Assembly (NCBI GenBank): GCA_003550325.1
Contig: QKWP01001678.1
Span: forward strand, 29,787-93,786
Length of the DNA: 64,000 nucleotides
Source of the DNA: Gigaspora rosea
Lineage: Eukaryota; Glomeromycota; Glomeromycetes; Diversisporales; Gigasporaceae
Direction: 5' to 3'
Shown: positions 43,699-54,622 of the stretch, piece after piece
Layout: each line of letters starts with the position of its first letter
How positions within the stretch are numbered: the stretch's first letter is position 1
Made by a program: the position numbers and the translations under genes
The notes under the pieces: generated by a model
The model's database searches: none
What the model saw: only the letters and a program-made list of their open reading frames with translations
Told to the model about the DNA's origin: nothing

Positions 43699-45639
43699 TA
43701 TAGTTGGTGGTAGAATTACTGAATTACGGCATTTTACTAGTGGTAGAATTAATTACGCATAGCATCTAATTGCCGTAAAAAATTATATGCCGTAATGCCG
43801 TAATGTCGTAATGTTGTAATGCCGCAATGCCACAATGCCGCAATTCCGTAATGCCGTAATGCCGTAATGTCGCAATATTGTAATAATGCGATACCGTAAC
43901 TACGGTATAATATCTGATATTATAATATTATAATTAAGTAATTACGTGCACCTAATGTTGTTAGTCGAAATACTTAATTTAGTCAACTATTTAGGCAATT
44001 AGTGTCTAAATATATTTCGACATGGCATTATTTTTTTTTCAAAATGTCAAAAGTCTAAATTTGCCTAAATGTCTAAATAGTTGACTAAATTAATACTATG
44101 TGACTAAATGTCTAAATGGTTGACTTATATAATACTATATGACTAAATTTAAGATTCTATTTAATTATAGCACTTTGCAACAAGTGTGACCCTGTGATTT
44201 ACATGGTGATGATGGCGGAAAATTTTAATTCCCTATTGATCATCATTTTCATCAAAAACGTCTATGTTTTATCCGAAATCATTAAAATTCTTCAAGAAAT
44301 GAAAAATCGGCTGATTTCTCGTGACAACATGATCTGCAGAGATCACACATTTTTGCAAAGCACAATAAGCTCTGGAATAGCTTTAAAACAACCAAAAAAC
44401 TTTGTACATTGCTTCATATTATTTGTAAAACCTAATAACTTACAGTATTAAATAATAAAAAATAGAATCTAATCAGGCACTCAATACAAGAAATAACTAT
44501 AAATATTTAGAATTCGATCATCGATTCTAAAATGATTTTAAGGTTTCGATCATCGATTTTGATTTTTAGAATTGATTCGCATCCCTACTTTGTGATATTT
44601 ACATGCGTTCCACGACTGCAATGGCAGTGCAGGGACCTGAAACAGATGCTGCAGGATGATGCCCATTCTTTTTAGCTATATGGGTGTATGTTAGACATCT
44701 TTCTTATGCTTGTGTTTTCATGTAGTTTAGGACCTTGGGGTTTAGAAAATTTTAGAACCGAGAGGTCAGTAGTTTATACGTGAGTTGATTGGTATGGGTT
44801 CAAATAATTAGTCCTAGACTTTAGTCCTAGACTAGATATTGATATTAAAGTATGAACGCTAGAGCTAGCAAACCTATTACTATATATTTTTTTCATATTA
44901 TTTCTTAATTTAGACATTTCGACATTATTTAGACATTTCGACATTATTTAGTCATTTCGGCATAATTTAGGATTTCGATAATATTTAGACATTTCGGCAG
45001 CCTAAATATCAAATGTCGAAATATTTCTACAAGCATAAAACAATTTCGGCTAACAACATTACGTGCACCTAGCCACTCCAAACCGGAAACTGATGAATAT
45101 GTTGCTATTTGCTATACAAGCATTTCATTTACATTAATTAATCGGTAATATAAAAGTTATTTAAAGTGTATTCTGCAGCAGAATACAATAGTTATAATAA
45201 ATTTTAAAACACGTAAGTATGTATGCAGGCATGTATCATATATCAGCCATAAATGCTATTAACAATAATGTCATAACCGATCATTAGCTTGCTAAAGACG
45301 TTCTCAAACAATGATTTATAGACTGGTCTAATTGGCCAAAAAAAATAAATCGCGACAGTTAAGTCAAAATAAAACCTAGACCTACAAAACCCCTTTATTC
45401 ATAGTCATTACATGTACTAAATCAATGAAGTCGACAGAATCAAATTCGAAAAAATATTTAATAGTATATTATTTAAAGGAAACCATAATGCAGTACAGAA
45501 TTTTAATAAACGGTATTATAGCAGATAGTATTTCTGTATTACGTATTACAGCATTACGGCATTAAGGTATTACGGCTTTATTACAGTAAAAAATATGTAA
45601 CCGTATTAATTTGTAAAATTAATTTTACCACCAACTATA
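43699..45639. mobile_element. hAT-like element with CGTAATGC repeats, carrying a nested element
   Basis: Termini TATAGTTGGTGGTAGAATTA and TAATTTTACCACCAACTATA are inverted repeats. The perfect 8-bp duplication ATAGTAAC flanks it (43691-43698 and 45640-45647). Subterminal regions are tandem ATGCCGTA(A) repeats with a period of about 9 (43780-43910) and ATTACGGCATTA-type repeats (45530-45590), as in transposase-binding regions of hAT elements. Without the nested 43953-45061 insertion it is about 830 bp and non-coding. Confidence 0.85.
43953..45061 (+). mobile_element. TAATGTTGTTAG element, complete copy (1109 bp)
   Basis: Terminal repeats TAATGTTGTTAGTCGAAA and TTTCGGCTAACAACATTA are flanked by an exact CGTGCACC duplication (43945-43952 and 45062-45069). 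If the terminus is shortened by one base on each side the duplication is 10 bp (ACGTGCACCT), so hAT (8 bp) and Mutator (9-11 bp) both remain possible. Subterminal TAAATGTCTAAATAGTTGA and TTTAGACATTTCGACATTA repeats. Over 95% identical by eye to 24705-25462 plus 26036-26581, so transposition was recent. A short shared open frame (44194-44451) shows no transposase motif; non-autonomous. Confidence 0.88.
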
Positions 45640-47787
45640 ATAGTAACTATATAATACATAGTATTGATATATTATTTGGATCTAAAAATCTAGATTAATC
45701 CTTCCTAAACCAATAAAGCCAATTTTCAAAATAGTAGTAACACCGGATTGGAACTATATAATACACAATAATTTCATGTAACTAAAAAATAATTAAAATT
45801 TTGCTGACTTATATTTATAAGGCCATAAAAATTTAATTAATTGTTTCTCATAACCCGTCCGGGTCAAATTTTAGAACCTTTTGAAGAAAAATTTTTTATA
45901 TGTTTTAATAGTTAGGTAGGGTTTCAAAAAAAATTTTTTTTAAAAATTTTATAAAATTTTATATATAAAATTTAAAAAAAAATAGCCGGCCGGTCGGGTC
46001 ATTTTTAAAATTTTATGTTATGAGAAACAAAAAATTAATTTTGTATGGCCTAATTTGAATATACTTTTTTATAAAATATTTAATTTCTTATATACAAAAT
46101 AGCAATGCCTTGATAATTTAGATATATAGATATTATATAAATTAAATAACCTATATTTCTGATATAATTGCATAGGTTTACCTTTTTTTTTTTTTTTTTG
46201 TTATAAAATAAGGGTTTGTTTTTACCTTAGTTAAATTTGTAAAAAAGATCCAGAAAGCCTCTTTAAAAAATGTATTGTATATTACAATATATAATAAAAT
46301 TACTACTGTATAAACTTTAAAGCAGAGATGTTTTTTAATCTATATAATTAAAGATTTAGATCAAGAAATAAAAAGCTTATACTTTTAGACAATGGCCATA
46401 CACCCTTAAGCAAGTTGTATTGGCTATTGTAATTGCCAATAGAACTTAAATACAGGCAAACAGTGATTAATATATTGGGTAACTATTTGAAGTAAGTGGT
46501 GAATTGCTTTTAAATGGTTCCTTGGAATGAAAAAAGTATAGAGTCAGTCGCAACCCAGTAGCGCGAATGCACTGCAACAACATAGTATAGAGACTTGAAC
46601 GCACCTTATTTTTTCTAAGGACAAGGCATTTCAAGGACATGAATGTTTATTCAATAGATCACTAATAATCTGTTTGTAACAGTAGTTATATATGAAAACT
46701 CACTCAAGTCTAATCAGTGTCTGATCTATACATACCTAAATGGAATAAGAATAATTGTAAAAATTTGGGAGAATTTTTAGATAGATTTCGTGTAAGGCTA
46801 GATAACCCATTAAATACCTGATAGGTTACAAATACTCAGTTGTAGCTCACCACCAAGCTTGAGATGCACTGGTGAGATAACTGTATCTCAGTACCCTAAT
46901 GGGCTAGCAGTAACAAATATAATAAGGTTATTGTAATTCTTAGAGCTAGATCAAGACAAAACATTCTAATTGTGTCAACACCCTAAAGCCTTTAATACCA
47001 CTCAAAATGGGAAACCTGTTTGTTGTACCTGATGTAATAGCCAGAGTATAGAAAGAATTTAAAGAATACTAGTAATAGTAATGGGTAGAGCGTAGCCAAG
47101 TACTAGACCACATAGGTACCAATCTTTGATTGGTGAACTACCTTTTGGGCACACTTGAAAAGCAAGTGGTTTGAGTGCAGTTCAACGACTAAACGTGTGG
47201 AGGAAGTATTGAATAGGATCGCATAACTAGCGGCTATATAATTTATCATAATAAAAGGCATAGACCAGTCGCAACCTAGTAATGCGAATGCACTATTCTG
47301 GCATAGTGCAAGGGCCAGGTCTTTCTGAATAATAAAGTTCACATAAAGTATGAAATCAAGGTGAGAACATCCCTTTAATCTCCTTTCGAAAGGATGCCAA
47401 ATTCTAAATAAATTCACTATGCAATGATACTTTAGAATTGGATTGTGACAGCAACTGTTAGTAGCAGGGTGTATAAAAATTGCACTGGCCTGAACGATGG
47501 AAAAAGGTAAGTTTATTAGCAGCTTCTGTTTTGGTACGTTACCAGTATTAGATAATATTTGATGAAAACATCGTTGTTATTTTGGCTCAGCTTTTATTAA
47601 GTCGATGACTAGTGACAATTAGATATGCCAAATGCAAGGTAAGTAGCATGTCAACATAGAACAGGTGCCATTATAGCTAAAGCTTTTTTAAATAGGTCTA
47701 TGATGGATGAGTTTTAAGACTAAATAAAAGCGGTTTCATAACGAGTAAGGTTCTAAATATTGTAAAATCACATGAGAGATATTCTTA
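45640..47787. other. Repeat debris with a MITE and a 60-bp direct repeat
   Basis: A MITE at 45843-46029 (TTTCTCATAACCCGTCCGGG / TTTTATGTTATGAGAAA). A direct repeat CAGTCGCAACCCAGTAGCGC (46550-46620) recurs as CAGTCGCAACCTAGTAATGC (47270-47330), suggesting a decayed retroelement. The minus frame 47103-47417 crosses it and has no domain. No gene supported. Confidence 0.4.
45843..46029. mobile_element. MITE with TTTCTCATAA termini
   Basis: TTTCTCATAACCCG on the left and ATGTTATGAGAAA on the right are inverted. The interior has CCGTCCGGGTC and GCCGGCCGGTCGGGTC, CpG-rich within an A/T desert. Confidence 0.6.
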
Positions 47788-47942
47788 GTAAGGGGAGTAA
47801 CAAAAATCAGGTGATTTTTCAGGGGGGGAGAGGGGTAAAAAAAGGTAAAATTATATATAAGAACCTGACTATTTATATATTAAGAAAGAGGGGGGGTAGG
47901 CCTCTGATAAAAAATAATCAGGTGATTAATGACACTGCCCTA
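47788..47942. mobile_element. MITE of the G-run family
   Basis: The ends AAGGGGAGTAACAAAAATCA and ATAATCAGGTGATTAATGAC(ACTGCCCT) are inverted, with GGGGGGAGAGGGG and AGGGGGGGTAGG in the loop. Its ATCAGGTGATT core also appears near 63025-63095. Confidence 0.65.
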
Positions 47943-50228
47943 ATGTAAACATACTTGAGGTTTGGCGTTCGACTTATACCACGGGATTAGAGACCCGGAA
48001 CTACAAAGATAGTATTTTGTTAATAACTCTGCGAAAACTTTAAATAGGCATTCTTTTAATTAGAATGTGTACATGCCATTAGAAAAGGTCTAGAAATGCA
48101 GTCATTTTAAATCATTTTCCAAAAAGAGAAGATAGACTCTAATAGAGTTTTCTCGAATATTAATTGTTACTGATTATAGTGAAATCAGATCATTGTGAAA
48201 TTTGGGAGTCTCAATTTGAAAATATAAGCTATATCAAAATTTACCTATACTATTTTACTAATAATTCTAATCCTAAACCCTAACTTAACTATAAAAAAAT
48301 CTATCAAAAAAGGTCCCAAAAAATTTTAAAATTCAGACATAAAATATATTAAATTTTATGATCTGATTCACTATGATTTTCATTGAATAGGAAAGTGCAG
48401 TATGTAAACTTTTTTAGAAGCACTCCTTACTAAAGTATATAGTAAAAAACTAAGAGTAAATTAGAAAAAATATACTAATATTGGTTCCTAAAAAATATAA
48501 TTTTTAATTTACCTATATTAAATCAAAATTATTGAAAGACTAACTTGTAAGAGAAACCAATTTTAATATGTAACTAGAATAATAATATAATATAAATGAA
48601 AAAAATAGAATTAGAACTTAAAAAGTAGAGGTTATAGTGAAAACAAGTAGAATAATAGAGCAGATCTGATAGTAAAAAAAAAGAAGTAATAATGAAAAAG
48701 ATAGTAAATTTATAGGATATTTTATAAAAAAGATATAGCATTATAATTTGCAAAATAAAATATTTTAAAAATATTAATAAATTTAATAATAAAAACAAAC
48801 AAAAAAAAACAGAATAATTTTTTTTTTTGGAACTTAGGCAGTCTTGCTAGTACTTTATTTCATAATATTATTACAACAAATCACTGGTGTAAAAAACTAA
48901 ACTACTATATAAGTTTGTCATTATCCATTTTGCTATACAAGAACAAATATGATCTGTTGACTGACTCTAGACCAGAAATTTTGTTAAACTGCCTACTTAA
49001 AAACCTTCTTCTTCTAATATTCTAAGCAGAGAAACTTTGCAAGATAATACAAATAATGAGAAAAAAAAGAGAAAAAAAAGAAAAGTATACTAAAAAGGAG
49101 ATAAACCACTACTATCTAAACAAATTACCAAAAAACATACAAAAGAAAAATAAAAGAAAAAAAGAAAGCAAAAACAGATAGAATAAAACGGCTCTATTTT
49201 TGTTTGTGCTAGGCTATAAAAATTATATAATACTGCATATCACAAGTATTATATGTACATAATTAAAAAGAAGAAGAAAAAAAACTAAACTATGGCTAAA
49301 AGAAAAAGAATGTTCTAGAATGAAATTTTATTTCAACATTCCTTCAATTTTTACTAATCTGTTATTCTATACGTGATTTTATTTATTTATCTCACCAGGT
49401 CCATGATTTATTTGAGACAAAAGTCCAATATAGTAACTGTATTCCCAATTTAAAAAAGTAAGCATTGGTGATCTTTTAAAGAAGATAAACCAAAATGCTC
49501 TACTTTGTTAAAATTTTAAAAAAGCTAAAAAAACAAGAAAACACCAAGCAGTTCAACTTGTTTTATGGGTTTGAAATTATGCAAGTTTTGTAGCCAGAAG
49601 AAAAATACATAGCTTCTATTAAGATTCAAATACAAGTTTAAACTTAATAACAAACACTTCCAGTCTTTTAACCAACTATGTTTCAAAAGTTTTTGTGTTT
49701 TACTCTAAAGAGCCCAAACCAAGAACTTCTTTTTTAGCTCTTTTTCAGTTACCTCAAAGAGAACTCTTGTTTCTGAATACTCCAAAAGAAGTTTTGTAGT
49801 ATAAAGTTGCATATTATTTAAGGGTTTTCTATAGTTCAATTTTCTTGAAAAAGTTAGTTCAGATGATCATCAAAAAGAGTTTTGCTAAAATTTTTGGAAA
49901 CAGAATAATTAAAAAATTAAAGTTTACTAAAAATATAGTAATTTTTTAATAAAAAAGATTTAATAGAAAAAATTCAAAAACAAAAAAAAAAAATAAGATA
50001 TTATATTTATTAATAAAAAAGAATATAAGGTTAAGTATACTAATCAAGTATTTGCGAACAAATTTTATAATATAGGTATCCTTAAATTAATATATAAATA
50101 TACAATCTTTAAAAATTTATAAATAAAAAACTAAAATAGTTATAAATTAATTTTTTTTATAATACTATAGTAATATAATTATTGTGGCAGATTATAATAA
50201 AATCCAGATTAAAATAAAATTATAGTAT
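47943..50228. other. CpG-poor debris
   Basis: A T run followed by GGAACTTAGGCAGTCTTGCT at 48820-48850 resembles an antisense retroelement tail (compare 12530 and 17100). No gene. Minus frame 48574-48798 is a low-complexity Phe/Leu stretch. Confidence 0.4.
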
Positions 50229-50242
50229 AAAATCTCAAAAAC

Positions 50243-51142
50243 AGGGTGTGGCGACTTAGAGAAGTTGCCAAGTTGTCACCCCCCAAGCGGCAGGTCAAGA
50301 GTTCAAATCCCACTGGTGACGATAATGAAAAAGAGACCTGTGTTCGGTAACTGTGGCTCAGATTGGTTGGGTATGAAACCTGTAACCTTGGTCCTACCAT
50401 TATGAATGGGAACTTTCGGGCGCAATGGTGTTTGTTACACCGCAAATCCAGGGAACCAGAAAAACAAAAACCCGTTTGGCAAGTCCCGAGTAAGGAGGTA
50501 GAGAAGATCTAATAAGTGCTACCAAAATAAGGTTGTACTGGGGTCGGAACGAACCTTATAAGGGCAATGTAGGTAACGATGTGGCCTTGGCGCAAGTTAC
50601 TGAAGACCATGATAGTTATATGATGTGGGACATATTCTTGTAAGTAGCTGGCAATTTCTACGAGGGTAAAGTAGCCCTAAGGTCGGTAGTTATTGTGAAT
50701 AACCCTAGAAAAGCCATAANCGGAACGAACCTTATAAGGGCAATGTAGGTAACGATGTGGCCTTGGCGCAAGTTACTGAAGACCATGATAGTTATATGAT
50801 GTGGGACATATTCTTGTAAGTAGCTGGCAATTTCTACGAGGGTAAAGTAGCCCTAAGGTCGGTAGTTATTGTGAATAACCCTAGAAAAGCCATAATATAT
50901 ACTGGCTTATAGGTAAGATAGTAATAGGAGAAGCATGGGTCAGAGAGTTTAAATAGGCAGGTCCCGTAGTTGGTCTGCAGGTATGACAGCTAGTGTAGAA
51001 CCTTCGGGCGGACTACTTAAATTAGGCACCAAAAGTGTACGTGTGGCTAGTTGTACACTCATTCATGTAACAAATATTACAAATATTCAATAAAACCGTC
51101 GGCCAAAGTAGACGGCCATTAAAAAAATAAAAAAAAAATAAA
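50243..51142 (+). mobile_element. Young SINE, complete (copy 6), with assembly duplication
   Basis: Plus strand. The tRNA-like head begins at 50243 (GGGTGTGGCGACTTAGAGAA, then B box AGTTCAAATCCCACTGG at about 50300). A unique body follows, then an A-rich tail (51119-51142). Perfect 14-bp target duplications AAAATCTCAAAAAC lie at 50229-50242 and 51143-51156. The N at 50720 separates two identical 175-bp segments (50545-50719, 50721-50895), an uncollapsed assembly overlap, so the true length is about 724 bp. Minus-strand frame 50209-50445 is not conserved as a protein. Confidence 0.88.
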
Positions 51143-51156
51143 AAAATCTCAAAAAC

Positions 51157-52719
51157 TAAATTTTTTTTGTATATTTTTAGAGTTAGGGTTAGTTTTAAAA
51201 AAAATTATAATAAACAAGCATTAATAGGTTTTGAAGGCTAGCAGGTTAAGTAGAAAATGTAGATTTCATTTTAAATTATGATTTGCAATAATTATTACTA
51301 GCAGTTTATAGTAAAAAATTGATTCTAAATAAAGTTTTTCTGTTTTTTAAATTATTTTTTATTTTTTTATATTGAAAGGCAATATTTTTGTAAATCTAAT
51401 AATAAAAAAAATATATTTTTATAGTAAAATATAGAATTTTTAGATTAGTTTATATTCAAAAAAGGTTAGTTTAGTTTAATTAAATCTAAACAAAACTTTT
51501 TGTTGATTATTTGAACCAAATATAGTAAAAAACAAAAAACAGTTTAAAAAACATCTTAAAAGCAAAAGAAGACTAAAGAAAAAAAAGCTACAAAAAACAA
51601 ATAAATTTGATAAAAGAATATTAAGCAATACCAACTCAATACCAAAATAGAAATTGATAAAATATTTTTTGAAAAAACTTTTGAAAAGTGGGCTTTGGCA
51701 ATTGATCCTGTACTGTCAATTATTAAAAATATTATTATAGTTTTATTTTAGTATTCATAGTACAAATTTGAATAGTAGTACTTTTGGGCATATTTTACTT
51801 ATATAACAATTTCTTTTAAAAAAAATATATTAATCAAAGCATATTAAAAAGTGCTTAAATATAGTTATCTTAATTGTTATGATTAGCTAAAATTATATTA
51901 TTTTATATAGATTATTTGTTCTTGTATTTTGTCAAATCAAGTTTTTCACTTTTAGTAAAAACAACTTAGTTAAATAATTCTATTATGGTTCAATAATTTC
52001 TATTACAAATGACTATAGCTTTCAATATAGTACTTGCAATACAAGATATGGTAACAGAGATCTTGTTAGAGTTAGAGAAGATATGAAGTAGTATGCAAAG
52101 TAGAATATTACTTCACTATAGTGATTTGTTAAATATTTATTAAAAGATTTATTTAGCAAAGTTATATTTTATTTATTTTAGTACAATATTCAAGAGATAA
52201 AACTATTTCTAAATATTGGCAGATAGAGAATGAGAATCTGAGTCTAATGTACAGAAGGGCAGGAAACTATTGTTTATATATTTTTTTAAAAAAGTACAAA
52301 AATAAAAGTATAAGAATATAAAAGTAAAAGTATAAAAGTATAAAAATATAAAAAGCTATTTTATACAGTATTCTATTATTCTGTACATGTTAAAATATTT
52401 TTTAGAATTTTTTAGTACTCAAGAATAGGAAACCCATTTTATAACAATAGCTTGCAATAAAACTAGTTATTTTAGATACTAAAAAATATTATTAAATTAA
52501 TCTAATATATTGGGTATATAGTTACAAATTATTTTTAAATAGCAGATTTCTTATCTGCAAATATCTAGTTTATTGTACAATTGAAAAAAATAATTTTGAA
52601 AATATTTTTCTAATATATTTTATTATTTTTAATTGTAACAAATTACAAAATTATATTAATACCAAATTGCAAATATCTACAAATATAGTTATAAATAATA
52701 ATTCGTTTATTGATAAGTG
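51157..52719. other. CpG-poor debris, no gene
   Basis: A/T-rich, stops in every frame, an AAAAGTATAAAAGTATAAAA-type microsatellite at 52315-52355, and a short GAGTTAGGGTTAG stretch at 51179-51192. Nothing else recognised. Confidence 0.45.
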
Positions 52720-52864
52720 AATGCCTTATATTGGTTCAGCTTTACTTTACCAACAATCATTCACTAACAGCTCATTTAGCCAACATAATATATACCTGCA
52801 ACTAATCAAATATTAACCTTAACCCTATGTGAATTCAATAAATAAGCTGTCAGTAAAATAATTG

Positions 52865-53107
52865 CTAGTAAAACAAGTAGCATCGCCTTAACCTTAGCCT
52901 TACCTTAACCTTGGTCTTACACATGTTCATCCTTTTCAGCTCCTTTTCGATCATATGCAAATGCCTTACATTAATTCTTTTCAACTTCTGGATTATTGGC
53001 GAATGCTTTATATTCATCTTTTTCAACTCCTGAATCATAAATGAATGCCCTCCCGAATTATAAGTGAATGCTTTATATTCATTCCTTTTAGCACCTCTTA
53101 GATCCAA
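52865..53107 (-). repeat. Short tandem repeat resembling Sel1-coding sequence
   Basis: About four units of 42-48 bp on the minus strand. The core GAAAAGGATGAATATAAAGC encodes EKDEYKAFA-like peptides, as found in Sel1 repeats of the kinases here (EKDENRAFKYY). Frame shifts between units mean no protein is made. It may be a minisatellite expanded from a Sel1 gene fragment. Confidence 0.4.
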
Positions 53108-53889
53108 GGTTATTCATTCTAAAGTTCAGAGCAGTTAAGTGACTTTACATGGTACAGTGCTTTTTAATGTTCTCTGATCCAAGTACATATCTTTGCTAAT
53201 GTTTTTTAATCTAGGCCATGTTATGAGAAGTATATGATTAAGAACATAGAAAACTAGTGCTAAGCTTTTATGAAGCTAGTTACCAGCCTTTAGTTATTCC
53301 GAATTTTGGAAAAAAATCTGTATTCGAATAGCTAAAATTTTTATTAAAATTTTTTGAAGGCGATTACAGGATTATTTAAATTTGTGTATATAAAAACTAT
53401 GTAAAGTTTATATCATAACAGTTTTGGAGATCGATTATTTACTTGTGTAATATTGAGTTGTCCCCCTGTTTATTTTACTAACCCCTAGGTAGTAATAACC
53501 TATAAAAGAAAGGGATTATAAGGTTCAATATTTAGAGAGCACCTGCCTATACCTGAAACAGAAGGAAAACCAAACCTTCAAGAAGAAATAAATAGAAAAA
53601 AAGTACCAAGTAGTACAGAACAAACTACCAAAAACCAAATAGAAGCTGAAACCAAAAACACTACTGGCAGGCAAAGTGATGAATAAAGGGTATCTAAGAA
53701 ACTAAGTATAGAGTAGGGTGATACAAACAGCCTAGGAATTAGATAAAATGAAATTATATAATGAAGCCAAAATAATAAAGAATATGATTTAATAAAATTG
53801 TATGCCAACAGCATTCGCAGCGATCATGCCAACAGGTTTAAAAAAAATAACTTAAAATTGAGAATATGAAACTACTTTTTGGATTTTAA
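53108..53889. other. CpG-poor spacer
   Basis: No gene. Minus frame 53578-53814 is a Leu/Phe-rich low-complexity stretch without motif. Confidence 0.4.
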
Positions 53890-54300
53890 CAAAAAAAATT
53901 TTCTTGCAAAATTTTACTATAAAAAACCCACTCTTTCGCCCATATACACAATCTTTACCTCTAACCAATAAAAAAACGTGTTATTTTAATTGTTTGGTTT
54001 TACATTACACCCAGTGTTGGAAATTTCGGACTCAAACACTGTTCTCATAAAAACAGTATATTAGCTACAAGTGTTCTCAACCAATTGGTTATTGTTCTCA
54101 CTAAAAAAAAAACACCAATATGAGTAGTTGTTATTGTTGCTATAATAGCAAATTGACTAATTATTATACTTATGAGAACAATATTATTATTTTACTGTTC
54201 TCAAAAAATTTTTTAATAGTGAACAGTAAAAATTTTACTTATAACAGTGTTCTCATCACTGGTTACACCTGATTTTATGAACTGCGGTAGGCACGCACAT
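53890..54300. mobile_element. Repeat (copy also near 35405-35590) carrying a hAT-like MITE
   Basis: TTTCTTGCAAAATTTTACTA at the left and GGCACGCACATGCG at the right match, inverted, the segment at about 35405-35590. The copy is interrupted by the MITE at 54012-54261. Confidence 0.5.
54012..54261. mobile_element. hAT-like MITE with CAGTG termini, 250 bp
   Basis: The ends CAGTGTTGGAA and CAGTGTTCTCATCACTG carry the CAGTG/CACTG type of terminus usual for hAT. Flanks ATTACACC (54004-54011) and GTTACACC (54262-54269) form an 8-bp duplication with one mismatch. Inside, repeated TGTTCTCA and TGAGAACA motifs are in both directions. Confidence 0.8.
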
Positions 54301-54622
54301 GCGATGTATAAATTATCTCTTTAAATTATATGTAATAAAGTAATTGATAATACTATACTACATATAAGAATAACTTTATTTAATAGTTATTATTATTTTG
54401 AATGTCAATATAGGAGCTTTATTAAGATATTTGATTAACTTGTTACAATACATATGTTCAATTACGAACCAATACCATATAAATAAAATATAAATCTATT
54501 ATTTAAATATTATTACACTATTACATATCATCACATAATTATTTTCTAGTGTAAAATAAAAATATTATAACATAAAAAAATTAAATAGAAAATATATTTA
54601 AAAAATTTTAGAGCGTATGATT
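54301..54622. other. 3' flank of Sel1-kinase B
   Basis: A/T-rich. The segment TAGGAGCTTTATTAAGATAT..CATATGTTCAATTACGAACC resembles, inverted, the flank 3' of copy A (32940-33015), so the duplication extends past the stop codon. In A this flank is interrupted by the MITE at 32498-32928. Confidence 0.45.

Noticed and set aside
24944..44451. Shared open frame in the two TAATGTTGTTAG elements (24944-25138 and 44194-44451)
   Set aside because: Conservation follows from the recent DNA duplication. It is short, hydrophobic, its end differs by a stop change, and it has no transposase motif.
47103..47417. Minus-strand 104-codon frame as a gene
   Set aside because: No domain; it overlaps a 60-base direct repeat shared with 46550-46620 and is probably retroelement debris.
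50243..50320. A functional tRNA-Leu/Ser gene
   Set aside because: Boxes resemble a tRNA, but acceptor stem and anticodon arm do not pair well, and the head is fused to a repeated body with target duplications, so it is a SINE head.
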